A stretch of DNA of 14,570 bases, from the NCBI GenBank assembly GCA_021845645.1, contig JAJZVM010000097.1, positions 1-14,570 of the forward strand, read 5' to 3'. The notes under the pieces are model-generated. The model was not told the origin of the DNA and did no database searches. It saw only the letters and a list, made by a program, of their open reading frames with translations. Origin of the DNA: Bacillota bacterium. Lineage in GTDB: Bacteria; Bacillota_E; JAJZYS01; JAJYTV01. Every line of letters starts with the position of its first letter. Position 1 is the stretch's first letter. The translations under genes were made by a program, and so were the position numbers. Positions 5,859 through 13,445 of this stretch are shown here, one piece after another.

Positions 5859-7721
5859 TCAGCCCCGGTCTTCGCCCGCCGTCTCGAGACCGGGATCGAA
5901 CTGCTCATGGTAGAGGCGGGCGTAGAGCCCGCCCCGCGCCAGTAGGTCCTGGTGACGGCCTCGTTCGACGATCCGGCCCTGCTCGACGACGAGAATCTGG
6001 TCCGCCGCCAGGATGGTGGAGAGCCGGTGGGCGATCGCCATCACGGTGCGCCCCTGGAAGAGCCCGGCGAGAGCCTGCTGGATCAGGCGCTCGGCATGGC
6101 TGTCGAGCGAACTCGTGGCTTCGTCGAGGAGCAGCAGGGACGGATTGCGCAGAATGGCGCGGGCGATCGCAACCCGCTGCTTCTCGCCGCCCGATAGGCG
6201 GTAGCCGCGTTCGCCCACGACGGTGGCGAGCCCCTCCGGCAACTGCGCGACGAGCTCCGCGAGCTGCGCGGCCTCCACGGCGGCCGCGACGTCCGCGGCG
6301 CTCGCGTCCGGCCGCCCGTAGCGGATGTTCTCTTCGAGGGTCTGGTGGAAGAGGAAAAGCTCCTGCGTCACGACGGACATCAGCCGCCTGAGGTCGTCCT
6401 CGGCGATCTCGATGAGCGGTGTGCCGGCGAGTAGCACGTGGCCGGCGTCGGGATCGTAGAAGCGGGCGGCCAGGGAGAGGATGGTGCTCTTGCCCGCGCC
6501 GCTCGGTCCGACGACCGCGGTGAGCTGACCCGCGCAGGCATCGAAGCTGAGCCCATGCAGCACCTCCTCGCCTGGGCGGTAGCTGAAGCGCACCTGATCG
6601 AAGCGGAGCGCGACCGGCGTGACACCCGCCTCGGCCTGCACCGCCCGGGGCCGGACGGGGTCGGGCACCGCGATCGGCTGGTCGAGGAACTGGAAGATTC
6701 GGTCGAAGAGAGCGAGGCCGCCGAGCATGGTCGTGTTGGAGCCGGCGAGCGACGACGCGGGATTGTAGAGCTGCACGAGGTAGGTGGCGAAGGCGACGAT
6801 GGTTCCGATCTGCACCGCGCCGCGGATGACGAGATAGCCGCCATAGCCGTAGAGCAGGGCCGGGCCGATCGCCGACATGGTGGAAAAGACGAAGCCGAGC
6901 CAGCGCCCGATCATGCTCTGGGCGACCTGGTTGCGCCGCACCTCGTGGCTCAGGGACCGGAACCGCTCCGCCTCGCGCCTGCGCGTGCCGAAGCTCTTCA
7001 CCACCACGATGCCCGAGAGCGTCAAGGTCTCCTCGAGGTGCGCGGTCAGGCGCGCGAGGCTCTCCTGCGTGCGCGTGATCGCGTCGTAGGTGCGACGGCC
7101 GAAGCTCAGGACCGGCAACGCGAACGCAGGCAGGACGAGGATGCTCAAAAGGGACAGCTGCCAGTTGAGGGTGAACATCAGGGCCAGCGTCAGCACGATG
7201 GTCATGACGTTGACGAAAAAGCCGGTGAGGATCGTCCCCAGCACCTGCTGCACGGCGTTCAGGTCGTTGACGAGGCGCGAGTGGATCTCGCCGCCCGGCG
7301 TATGCGTGAAAAAGTCCATGCCGAGCTTCTGCCCGTGTTCGTACATCGCCGTGCGCAGATCGTGGATGACGCCCTGCGCCACGACCGCGTTCAGGTAGTT
7401 CTGGCCGACGGAAACGACGGCCCCGGCCGCGGGGAACAGCACGAGGCCCGCCGCCAGGTAGACGAGCATGCCGACGTCCCTGCGCGCGATCGCCACATCG
7501 ATCGCCTGACGCATCAGGAGTGGCGGCACCAGGCCGAGCACGATGCCAAGCAGGGTCAGGGCAAGCGCGGCGGCCAGCCGCCTAGCGTGCGGCCTCAGGA
7601 CCTTGAGAAGTCTCTTGACGGTCTCGCGCGTCGGTCGGCCGCCCTGCTCGAGGTAGCCGATCGAGCGCCGCTGCTCCCAGACGCCGCGCATGCCGCCCAT
7701 GCCCATGCCGTGGAAGCTCAT
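5859..7721 (-). CDS. ABC exporter half-transporter (membrane domain fused to ATPase)
   Basis: A 620-residue type IV ABC exporter subunit. The transmembrane domain (about 45-330, six segments) precedes a complete ATPase: Walker A GPSGAGKST (405-413), Q-loop Q453, signature LSGGE (509-513), Walker B LLLLDE (529-534) and switch His H565. All catalytic residues are present, so a homodimer could be active. The N-terminus is Met/Gly-rich (HGMGMGGM), as in some Bacillota and Actinomycetota exporters of this class. Likely substrates are drugs, lipids or peptides. The ATG overlaps the stop of the MarR-type regulator gene (ATGA), so both come from one transcript. The regulatory partner suggests inducible multidrug export rather than a housekeeping lipid flippase; this is inference. 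Confidence 0.92.
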   Translation of the reverse strand: MSFHGMGMGGMRGVWEQRRSIGYLEQGGRPTRETVKRLLKVLRPHARRLAAALALTLLGIVLGLVPPLLMRQAIDVAIARRDVGMLVYLAAGLVLFPAAGAVVSVGQNYLNAVVAQGVIHDLRTAMYEHGQKLGMDFFTHTPGGEIHSRLVNDLNAVQQVLGTILTGFFVNVMTIVLTLALMFTLNWQLSLLSILVLPAFALPVLSFGRRTYDAITRTQESLARLTAHLEETLTLSGIVVVKSFGTRRREAERFRSLSHEVRRNQVAQSMIGRWLGFVFSTMSAIGPALLYGYGGYLVIRGAVQIGTIVAFATYLVQLYNPASSLAGSNTTMLGGLALFDRIFQFLDQPIAVPDPVRPRAVQAEAGVTPVALRFDQVRFSYRPGEEVLHGLSFDACAGQLTAVVGPSGAGKSTILSLAARFYDPDAGHVLLAGTPLIEIAEDDLRRLMSVVTQELFLFHQTLEENIRYGRPDASAADVAAAVEAAQLAELVAQLPEGLATVVGERGYRLSGGEKQRVAIARAILRNPSLLLLDEATSSLDSHAERLIQQALAGLFQGRTVMAIAHRLSTILAADQILVVEQGRIVERGRHQDLLARGGLYARLYHEQFDPGLETAGEDRG

Positions 7722-8170
7722 CGCTCGCTCGCCTCGGCCAGCAGCCCCTGCAGGAGCTCGTGCAGCAGGCGGCCCAGCTCCCGGACGTCGCCGCCGCCCA
7801 TGGGCGCGACCAGGTCCGATAGCATCCGCCTGCGCAGTTCGAGATAGCGTCCGTGCGCCGCCGTGCCCTGGGCGGTGGCGCTGACCTGCACGCCCTTGCG
7901 ACCCTGGCTCGCCCTCTCCGCCCAGCCAAGCTCCTCCAGGCGGTCGATGTGGGCCGCGATGGTGCTCGTCCTGAGTTCAAGCCGCTGTGCGAGTTCCGTG
8001 GGGGAAAGCGGGCCGCGTTCCACGAGCTCCTCGAGCAGAGGAAAGGCCTGGAGGCCCACGGCGTCGCCGAGCGCCTCGCGCGTCGCGCGTCGGAGCCGGA
8101 CCCGCCATCGCCGGCGCAGCTCCTCGAACGTACGGTCGAGTTCCGCGAGATCACCGCCGGGTTCTCGCAC
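7718..8170 (-). CDS. MarR-family transcriptional regulator
   Basis: A 150-residue protein with the MarR layout: an N-terminal helix (DLAELDRTFEELRRRWRVRLRR), a winged helix at about 52-100 with recognition helix TSTIAAHIDRLEELGW and an Arg/Lys-rich wing (AERASQGRKGVQVSATAQG), and a C-terminal dimerisation helix pair (104-150). MarR proteins usually repress a neighbouring exporter and release DNA on ligand binding. Start is GTG 8170. An in-frame TGA a few codons upstream rules out a longer form, but the ribosome binding site is weak (an AGGA about 16 bases away), so a later start is possible. The stop overlaps the exporter ATG by four bases. The 17-bp palindrome at 8199-8215 is the likely binding site. 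Confidence 0.85.
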   Translation of the reverse strand: MREPGGDLAELDRTFEELRRRWRVRLRRATREALGDAVGLQAFPLLEELVERGPLSPTELAQRLELRTSTIAAHIDRLEELGWAERASQGRKGVQVSATAQGTAAHGRYLELRRRMLSDLVAPMGGGDVRELGRLLHELLQGLLAEASER

Positions 8171-8198
8171 CGGCCATCACCGCCGATCCTCGTCTTTA

Positions 8199-8215
8199 TT
8201 CGCTAGGCTAGCGAA
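8199..8215. promoter_or_regulatory. Near-perfect palindromic operator upstream of marR-type gene
   Basis: TTCGCTAG-G-CTAGCGAA has perfect 8-bp arms around a single central base, 29 bases upstream of the regulator's start. This length and symmetry are typical for MarR dimers, and the location fits autoregulation of the regulator-exporter operon. No confident -35/-10 pair could be assigned beside it. Confidence 0.65.
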
Positions 8216-8270
8216 CAAAGTTTAGCACGGCACGACCTGATGGACCAGGCGACCTCGCGGTGAGCGTGGG

Positions 8271-9512
8271 TCAGACGGCCTCGGGTTCGCCGGTCGGCTG
8301 GGAGATACCCAGATCCGCAGGCACCGAGCGCCAGATCGATGCTGCGAGCCAGATCCCCGTGAAGCCGGCCACCAGCCAGGAGACGATCAGCGGGATGCGG
8401 CCGAGCGCGACGCCCGCCGCGAGCGACCCGAGAGGGTTGGCGATGCCGAACAGGGTGAAGAGGAGTCCGAAGGCACGCCCGCGCACGTCCTCGGGCGTCA
8501 GCTGCTGGAGCATCGTGAACATGAGGGCGTTGCCGATGCCGTTGCCGATGCCCGCGACCAGGAGCAGGCCGCCGGCGAGCCAGCTCTGCGTCGCGAACGG
8601 GAACGCGAGCAGAAGCAGGGACTGGGCCCCGAACATCAGGCTGCTCGAGGTGCGCAAGGGCCAGCGCTGGAATCGGGTCGTGAGGAGGCCGCCGACGATG
8701 AGTCCGGTCGCCCAGCCGGCGTCGATCAGCCCGTAGGCGGCGGCCCCCGCGTGCAGCTCGTGGTGGATCCAGTAGGGCAGCATGGTGAAGGCGGCCATGT
8801 AGGCGAAGTTCGTCAGCACGACCACGGGCATCATCCGGGTGATGCCGGGGAGGTCGCGCAAGGTTGCCCAGCCCGTGCCGAGGCTCGTCAGGAAGCCGGA
8901 ACGTTCCGCAGGCTCACGTTCCACCGGAGCCACAGGCGGCTCCCAGGTGAACGTGCGCAGCATGAGTAGAATAGCTGCGGCCGAGATCCAGAAGGAGGCC
9001 ATGTCGAAGCCGAACACCCAGATGACGCCGATGGCGGCGATCGCCGCGCCGCCGATCGCCGCGCCGATGGCGTTCGAGAGCTGGTAGGTCAGGTTGTAGA
9101 CGCCGTTGGCCCCCGCGAGGTCCTGGGCCGAGACGAGTCGCGGCACCACCACCATCTCGGCCGGCCCGAAGAAGGCGGCGCCGAGGCTGTTGACGGCGAT
9201 CAGCGCGATGGTCACTGCATCGAGGCTGCCCGGGATCAGCAGCGCGCCAAGACCGAGCGCCACCGCCACGCCCCGCAGAAGGTCGGTCCAAAGCATCAGC
9301 CGACCAGGGTGGTGGCGGTCGACGACGACCCCGCCGAAGGCGGCCAGAAGAGACGGCAGGACCATGGCGAGTCCCGCGACGGCCAGGAGTTGCGGTTGGT
9401 GGAGCTGGATCTCCCATAAGGCCATGATCGAAAACACGGCGTTGCCGAACTGCGAGAAGAGCTGGCCGATCCAGAGAGACCGGAAGCCTTTGTACCGCCG
9501 GATGGTGCCCAT
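8271..9512 (-). CDS. MFS transporter, probable drug or siderophore exporter (MFS_3/EntS-like)
   Basis: A 413-residue, roughly 12-TM major facilitator protein. The N-terminus YKGFRSLWIGQLFSQFGNAVF is the typical opening of the MFS_3/EntS-like exporter group. A motif-A-like loop (GGVVVDRHHPGRLM) lies between TM2 and TM3. The cytosolic central loop (about 190-215) is rich in Pro/Glu, and the second half contains LQQLTPEDVRGRAFGLLFT. ATG 9512 is preferred to a start 14 codons upstream because AAGGAGG lies seven bases before it and the upstream extension is only Arg-rich filler. The protein probably exports small hydrophobic compounds or siderophores; substrate is not determinable. The 108 bases between it and the upstream AspRS stop contain the GGTACAG half-sites, so it probably has its own regulated promoter. 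Confidence 0.87.
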   Translation of the reverse strand: MGTIRRYKGFRSLWIGQLFSQFGNAVFSIMALWEIQLHQPQLLAVAGLAMVLPSLLAAFGGVVVDRHHPGRLMLWTDLLRGVAVALGLGALLIPGSLDAVTIALIAVNSLGAAFFGPAEMVVVPRLVSAQDLAGANGVYNLTYQLSNAIGAAIGGAAIAAIGVIWVFGFDMASFWISAAAILLMLRTFTWEPPVAPVEREPAERSGFLTSLGTGWATLRDLPGITRMMPVVVLTNFAYMAAFTMLPYWIHHELHAGAAAYGLIDAGWATGLIVGGLLTTRFQRWPLRTSSSLMFGAQSLLLLAFPFATQSWLAGGLLLVAGIGNGIGNALMFTMLQQLTPEDVRGRAFGLLFTLFGIANPLGSLAAGVALGRIPLIVSWLVAGFTGIWLAASIWRSVPADLGISQPTGEPEAV

Positions 9513-9574
9513 GGTCCGCCTCCTTCGCCTGAGGTCCAGTCTACCGGGCCGCAAGGGTCGCGGCCTCGCCCGGC

Positions 9575-9605
9575 GGTACAGGCCAGACCCTGTACCCAGG
9601 TACAG
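9575..9605. repeat. Three alternating GGTACAG half-sites (inverted repeats)
   Basis: GGTACAGG (9575-9582), CCTGTACC (9589-9596) and GGTACAG (9599-9605) alternate in orientation. The first pair forms an 8-bp inverted repeat with a 6-base spacer; the second pair a 7-bp inverted repeat with a 2-base centre. Located 63-93 bases upstream of the MFS start and 15 bases beyond the AspRS stop, they could be a cooperative operator for the exporter, or mutually exclusive hairpins at the AspRS transcript end. No T-run follows. Confidence 0.5.
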
Positions 9606-9620
9606 ATCGGGAGGGACGGG

Positions 9621-10919
9621 TCAGGGGTCGAGGCGGTTGAGATCGCGCGGGAAGAGCGTGGCCTCGCGCAGGTTCTGCAGGCCGATCAGGCGCCCGACGA
9701 AGCGCTCGAGGCCGATCGCGAAGCCACCGTGCGGCGGCATGCCATAGCGGAAGGACTGCAGGTAGCCCGAGAACGGGTCCGGGTCGAGACCGCGCTGCCG
9801 CAGCGCCGCGAGGTAGTCCTCGTAGCGGTGCAGGCGCTGGCCGCCTGTGACGAGCTCGACGCCGCGGAAAAGGAGGTCGAAGCCGCGGGTGTAACCGGGC
9901 CGCAGGGGATCCGGGTGGGTGTAGAAGGGTCGCGCAGATGCGGGATAGCCCTCGACGAAGAGGAAGTCGGAGTCGAACTCCTTCTTGGCCCAGGCGCCAA
10001 GGGCGAGCTCGTCGGCGGGCGCAAGGTCTTCGCCGGGGCCAGGTTCGCCCCGCGCCTCCTTGAGCAGTCGCTGCGCGTCGGCGAAATGAAGTGTGGGGAC
10101 GCAAACGGGGAGCGCGGGCATCGCGACCTCCAGCAGCGCCACAGCCCCAGACGCATCGTCGCGCACGGCGTCGAGCATGCCCGCCATGACCGTTCGGAGC
10201 ACCGCCATCACCGTGCGGTGGTCGTCGATGAAGCCAAGCTCCGCGTCCAGCGACACGTACTCGTTGAGATGGCGGGGCGTGTCATGCGGCTCGGCACGAA
10301 ATACCGGGCCGACCTCGAATACCCGCTCGAAGACGCCGACCATCATCTGCTTGTAGAACTGCGGACTCTGCGCCAGATAGGCGGTGCGGTCGAAGTAGCC
10401 GACCGGGAAGACGTTTGCTCCGCCTTCGGTGGCGGCGGCCACCAGCTTCGGCGTGTGGATCTCGACGAAGTCCAAACGGCGTAGGCTCTCCCGGAAGCCG
10501 CGGGTGGCCGCCGCCGCGATTTCGAACACCGCCCTGCGCCTTGGATGGCGCAGCGACAGCGGTGCGTAGTCGAGCAGGGTCGGGAGCGGCAGGTCAAGCG
10601 TCGGCCGGAAAAGGTCGAAGGGCGGCGGCTCCGAGGCCGCGGCGAGGACCTCGAGGGTAGGTTCCACAAGTTCCGCGCCGGGACGTCCGTCGCCGCGCGG
10701 CGCCGCGCGGCCCGTCAGCGAGAGCACCGACTCGTGGCGCAGATCCGAAAAGCGCTCGATCTTCTCGGGGTCCCGGACCACCACCTGAGCCGTGCCGCTG
10801 CGGTCGCGCAGGATCAGGAACGCGACGCCCCGCAGGCGGCGCACCTGACTGAGCCAGCCTTGCAGCGTGACTTCCTCGCCCAGATGTTCGTCTAGTGCGC
10901 TTGCGAGAACTCGGCGCAT
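9621..10919 (-). CDS. aspS: Aspartyl-tRNA synthetase, archaeal/genomic type
   Basis: A 432-residue class IIb synthetase that charges tRNA with aspartate in the cytosol. It has an N-terminal anticodon-binding OB fold (about 15-95, EVTLQGWLSQVRRLRG...FLILRDRSG), motif 1 around GFRESLRRLDFVEIHTPKL (141-159), the TEGGANVFPVGYF and LAQSPQFYKQ segments, motif 2 FRAE (207-210) and motif 3 GLER (403-406). Length and these segments match the short AspRS of archaea, Deinococcus AspRS2 and some clostridia, not the roughly 580-residue bacterial form with a GAD insertion. Many such enzymes are non-discriminating and also form Asp-tRNA(Asn) for the GatCAB amidotransferase. The Trp that marks discriminating archaeal enzymes is Ser here (S24). 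ATG 10919 has GGAGGTGG upstream. Expression is probably controlled by the T-box leader. Confidence 0.93.
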   Translation of the reverse strand: MRRVLASALDEHLGEEVTLQGWLSQVRRLRGVAFLILRDRSGTAQVVVRDPEKIERFSDLRHESVLSLTGRAAPRGDGRPGAELVEPTLEVLAAASEPPPFDLFRPTLDLPLPTLLDYAPLSLRHPRRRAVFEIAAAATRGFRESLRRLDFVEIHTPKLVAAATEGGANVFPVGYFDRTAYLAQSPQFYKQMMVGVFERVFEVGPVFRAEPHDTPRHLNEYVSLDAELGFIDDHRTVMAVLRTVMAGMLDAVRDDASGAVALLEVAMPALPVCVPTLHFADAQRLLKEARGEPGPGEDLAPADELALGAWAKKEFDSDFLFVEGYPASARPFYTHPDPLRPGYTRGFDLLFRGVELVTGGQRLHRYEDYLAALRQRGLDPDPFSGYLQSFRYGMPPHGGFAIGLERFVGRLIGLQNLREATLFPRDLNRLDP

Positions 10920-10929
10920 GGCACCACCT

Positions 10930-11167
10930 CCACGAAGACATAACCCCCACGTCCTGTGCGGACGAGGGGGCGTCGTGGTGCCACCGCACTTCACCGGCTT
11001 CTGGCCGGCCTCTTTGCTGCCCGTGACGTGGGCCTTACGGCTCGGCCTAGGAACGTCTTTCAGCCGGGCGCTCCGGAGTGTCTTCGCAGTGGCCGGGAAC
11101 CGCCATCGCAGCGTCGGCGGCTCTCTGCGTCCCGGCTCTGGCCGCTACTGGTCTCCATCATCGTTTG
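10930..11167 (-). ncRNA. T-box riboswitch leader (specifier GAC, Asp) of the AspRS gene
   Basis: The minus-strand leader holds the T-box landmarks in order: an AGTA motif opposite the specifier loop; CAGAGAGCCGCC with GCTGCGATGGCGG forming the conserved terminal loop of stem I; closing arms GCCGGGA/TCCCGGC; then GCGAAGACA, where GAC (11080-11082) is the specifier codon for Asp; a proximal stem GGAG/CTCC; a stem III-like hairpin (GACGT...ACGTC); and the T-box bulge GCGGTGGCACCACG (10974-10987), ten of thirteen fixed positions of AGGGTGGNACCGCG. The variable base of TGGN is C, complementary to the G73 discriminator of tRNA(Asp). Uncharged tRNA(Asp) should bind and switch on AspRS expression. 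The precise ends are approximate. Confidence 0.87.
10944..10970 (-). terminator. Terminator hairpin of the T-box leader
   Basis: On the minus strand CCCCCTCGTCC and GGACGTGGGGG pair with one T-T mismatch around a five-base loop (GCACA), immediately after the T-box bulge. The following tract is only TTATGTCTT, so intrinsic termination may be inefficient. Control could instead act partly on translation, because the T-box can pair with the start region at 10919-10927. Confidence 0.6.
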
Positions 11168-11171
11168 GGCC

Positions 11172-11180
11172 ATTATAGCA
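11172..11180 (-). promoter_or_regulatory. Extended -10 promoter of the T-box/AspRS transcript
   Basis: On the minus strand TGCTATAAT is a perfect extended -10 (TGnTATAAT), with TATAAT at 11172-11177. No good -35 is seen 17 bases upstream, which an extended -10 can tolerate. It would start transcription near 11165, just before stem I of the T-box. Confidence 0.7.
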
Positions 11181-11249
11181 CGCGGCATGGCGCCGAGGTC
11201 CGCATGTCTGCACTTCCCGCGGGCAGCATGGCATGGGGAGGGAAAGCAT

Positions 11250-12854
11250 TTGCGGGATCCGCGGGAGATCGCCGCCCTGCTCTACGAACTCGCCGACCGC
11301 GTGGCGTTCGCGGGCGAAAGCCCGTTCAAGGTCCGGGCCTACCGCGAGGCGGCGCGCCGCCTGGAGATGCACGCCTTGGATCCGGGCAGCCTGGCCGCGC
11401 TCGAGGCGGCGCCGGGGATCGGCAAGAAGATCTCGCGGAAGATCGTGCTCATGGCGAAGGGCGAACTGCCGCCGGGCCTCGTGCGCCGGCGAGGGGACCA
11501 GCCACCGGAGCTTTCCGCCCTCCTGCGATTGCCTGGCGTTGGCCCGAGTACCGCGCGCCATCTCTGGTCCCAGGGCATCGGCACGGTCGGGGCTCTGAGG
11601 GACCGGTTGGAGGCCGGGGAGCAGGTGGCCGGCGTGTCGCAGGGCCAGCGCCGCCAGCTCCTGCGCGCGTTCGCCGAGCGCCGACTCGGCGTCCCGCTGC
11701 CGGACCTCATGCGGGTCACGGAGGAATTGCGCGCGGACGCTCCCGGCATCGCCCCGACGGGGGACCTGCGGCGCCTCGACCCGACCGTGCTTCACCCTTG
11801 CTGGCTCGCCACGCGAGCCGAGGCGGAGGCTGCGCGGCGCCGCCTGCCCATGCTGCTCGAAGGCATCTGGACCATCGGTCCGGACGGCGTCCTCGTGGCC
11901 GACGAAGAGACGTTCGGCCCCGCTCTCCTATGGCACACGGGCCCTTCTAGCTTCGTGCGGGAGGTCGAGGACGCCTTGGCGCGACATGGCCTCCGTCTCG
12001 CCGCCGACGGACTCTACCGCGACGGGCGACGCATCCCGTGCCGGACGGAGGCGGAGCTGTTCGAAGCGGCTGACCTCGAATTTGTGGCGCCGCCCTTGCG
12101 CGGACTCGATCCGGCCGCCCGGAAGGAGGCTCCGACCAGGGTGATGGGGGATCTTCACACCCACTCGACCTGGTCGGACGGACTCGAGGACATCGAACGC
12201 ATGGCCTGGGGCGCGATCGAGCGCGGCTATCGCTATCTCGCCGTCAGCGACCACTCCCAGGGCCTCAAGGTGGCCAACGGCCTGACGCCGGAACGTTTCA
12301 GGGAGCAGCGCCGCGAGATCGAGGCCCTGCGGCGGACGCTGCCGCAAGGCTTCACGCTGCTGCAGGGCTGCGAGGTGGACATCCACGCCAACGGCTCTCT
12401 CGACCTGCCGGACGAGCTCCTCCAGGAACTCGACGTCGTCATTGCGTCGGTGCACAACCACTTCGACCAGGACGTCACGTCGGCGACGGAGCGGCTCGTC
12501 AGGGCGATCCGTCACCCGCTCGTCACGGCGATCGGTCATCCTGGCGCGCGCAAGCTGGGAGAGCGCCCGCCGATCGCGGCAGACTGGGAGAAGGTCTTCG
12601 CCGCGGCCCGCGACGCCGGCACCGCGCTCGAACTGAGCGCCTCGCCCCGGCGGCTCGATCTCGACTACCGCTGGCTGGACCGCCAGGGGCCGCAGGGCCT
12701 GCTCTTCGTCATCGACACCGATGCACACTCGGTCCACGAACTCGATTACATGCCGCTCGGCATCGCGCAGGCGCAGAAGGCGGGCGTCAAGAGCGGCCAG
12801 GTGCTGAACGCGGGCCCGGTTGGGGCAGTGACGCGGCCGCTGGTCGCGCGCTAG
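11250..12854 (+). CDS. PolX-like protein: helix-hairpin-helix, degenerate X-family polymerase core, PHP nuclease
   Basis: A 534-residue homologue of bacterial PolX. Order: HhH DNA-binding region (about 5-70, LEAAPGIGKKISRKI) with a second HhH (LLRLPGVGPSTARHLWSQGI, 91-110); a polymerase-like core (about 150-285); and a PHP domain (299-534). The PHP metal ligands are in place: H303-T-H305, D334-H335, E375 in GCEVDI, H402/H404, H430-P431 and D491-A-H493. In the polymerase core GDLRR (171-175) matches the conserved GSxRR, but the DxD catalytic motif expected shortly after reads LHPCWLAT. The third catalytic Asp position, nine residues before the TFG near 221, is Gly. The protein is therefore probably a nuclease without nucleotide transfer, acting in DNA repair. 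I chose TTG 11250 for its GGGGAGGG site seven bases upstream; an ATG at 11187 lacks one. Confidence 0.85.
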   Translation: MRDPREIAALLYELADRVAFAGESPFKVRAYREAARRLEMHALDPGSLAALEAAPGIGKKISRKIVLMAKGELPPGLVRRRGDQPPELSALLRLPGVGPSTARHLWSQGIGTVGALRDRLEAGEQVAGVSQGQRRQLLRAFAERRLGVPLPDLMRVTEELRADAPGIAPTGDLRRLDPTVLHPCWLATRAEAEAARRRLPMLLEGIWTIGPDGVLVADEETFGPALLWHTGPSSFVREVEDALARHGLRLAADGLYRDGRRIPCRTEAELFEAADLEFVAPPLRGLDPAARKEAPTRVMGDLHTHSTWSDGLEDIERMAWGAIERGYRYLAVSDHSQGLKVANGLTPERFREQRREIEALRRTLPQGFTLLQGCEVDIHANGSLDLPDELLQELDVVIASVHNHFDQDVTSATERLVRAIRHPLVTAIGHPGARKLGERPPIAADWEKVFAAARDAGTALELSASPRRLDLDYRWLDRQGPQGLLFVIDTDAHSVHELDYMPLGIAQAQKAGVKSGQVLNAGPVGAVTRPLVAR

Positions 12855-12926
12855 CGGCATGCGGTGGCGTGGGTCACAGCGGAAGGGCGCGGCCTGCGCG
12901 ACGATGCCTTCGGGAGGGAAGCCGGC

Positions 12927-13445
12927 GTGCGTCAGTTCGTGCTCTTCATCCACCTCTTCGCGGCGGTGTTCTGGATCGGCGAGATGCTGATGGTGGGATT
13001 CGTGTTGGGGCCCGCCAGCCGCGGCCTGCCCGCACTCGAGCGCTCGACCCTGTTCCGGCTGGTGGGCAGGGCGTCCCTGCCGCTCGCGTGGACAGCGATC
13101 GGCGTGCTGGTGGTCACGGGGGTGCTGAACCTCGTCCTCATGGGCATCCCGCTCCACGCCCTGCTCCTGCCGTCCTTCTACGAAACCAGCTTTGGCCTGT
13201 GGCTGGGCATCAAGCTTTCGGCGGTTGTCCTGATGGTGCTCCTGAGCGTCGTGCACGACTTCCATGTCGGCCGACGCGCGAACCGCGTGCGCCAGGAGAT
13301 CCAGGCGGCAGGTCCGGTGCCGCCCGAGGCGCTCTTGCGGGAAGCGGAGCGGTATCGCAGGCTGGCGATGCGGCTCGGCATGGCCAACATGGTGCTGGCC
13401 ATCGTCGTGCTGCTGGCGGCGGCGGGGCTGGTGGCGGCGGGCTAG
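12927..13445 (+). CDS. CopD-like small integral membrane protein
   Basis: A 172-residue protein with about four transmembrane segments (roughly 4-28, 50-73, 90-112 and 150-171). FIHLFAAVFWIGEMLMVGFVLGP at the N-terminus and VVHDFHVGRRA after TM3 resemble the CopD/DUF2269-like group of small membrane proteins, in which His residues near the membrane faces (H9, H110, H113) are often conserved and may bind metal or haem. Function is unproven. GTG 12927 is chosen for GGGAGG nine bases upstream and because a membrane segment begins at once; a GTG at 12864 would add a polar, unlikely extension. It lies 72 bases after the PolX-like gene on the same strand and may share its transcript. It ends five bases from the convergent MFS gene. 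Confidence 0.7.
   Translation: MRQFVLFIHLFAAVFWIGEMLMVGFVLGPASRGLPALERSTLFRLVGRASLPLAWTAIGVLVVTGVLNLVLMGIPLHALLLPSFYETSFGLWLGIKLSAVVLMVLLSVVHDFHVGRRANRVRQEIQAAGPVPPEALLREAERYRRLAMRLGMANMVLAIVVLLAAAGLVAAG

Noticed and set aside
5854..5862. CTGA-C-TCAG palindrome between the VOC-GNAT and ABC genes
   Set aside because: It is simply two TGA stops on opposite strands one base apart; flanking bases do not extend the pairing, so no hairpin is claimed.
6438..7847. 469-codon plus-strand open frame
   Set aside because: It is antisense to the ABC exporter gene, whose Walker and signature motifs prove the minus-strand frame.
10956..11249. Upstream extension of the PolX-like frame
   Set aside because: This stretch is the T-box leader on the opposite strand; the extension has no domain and no ribosome binding site. 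TTG 11250 has a strong one.
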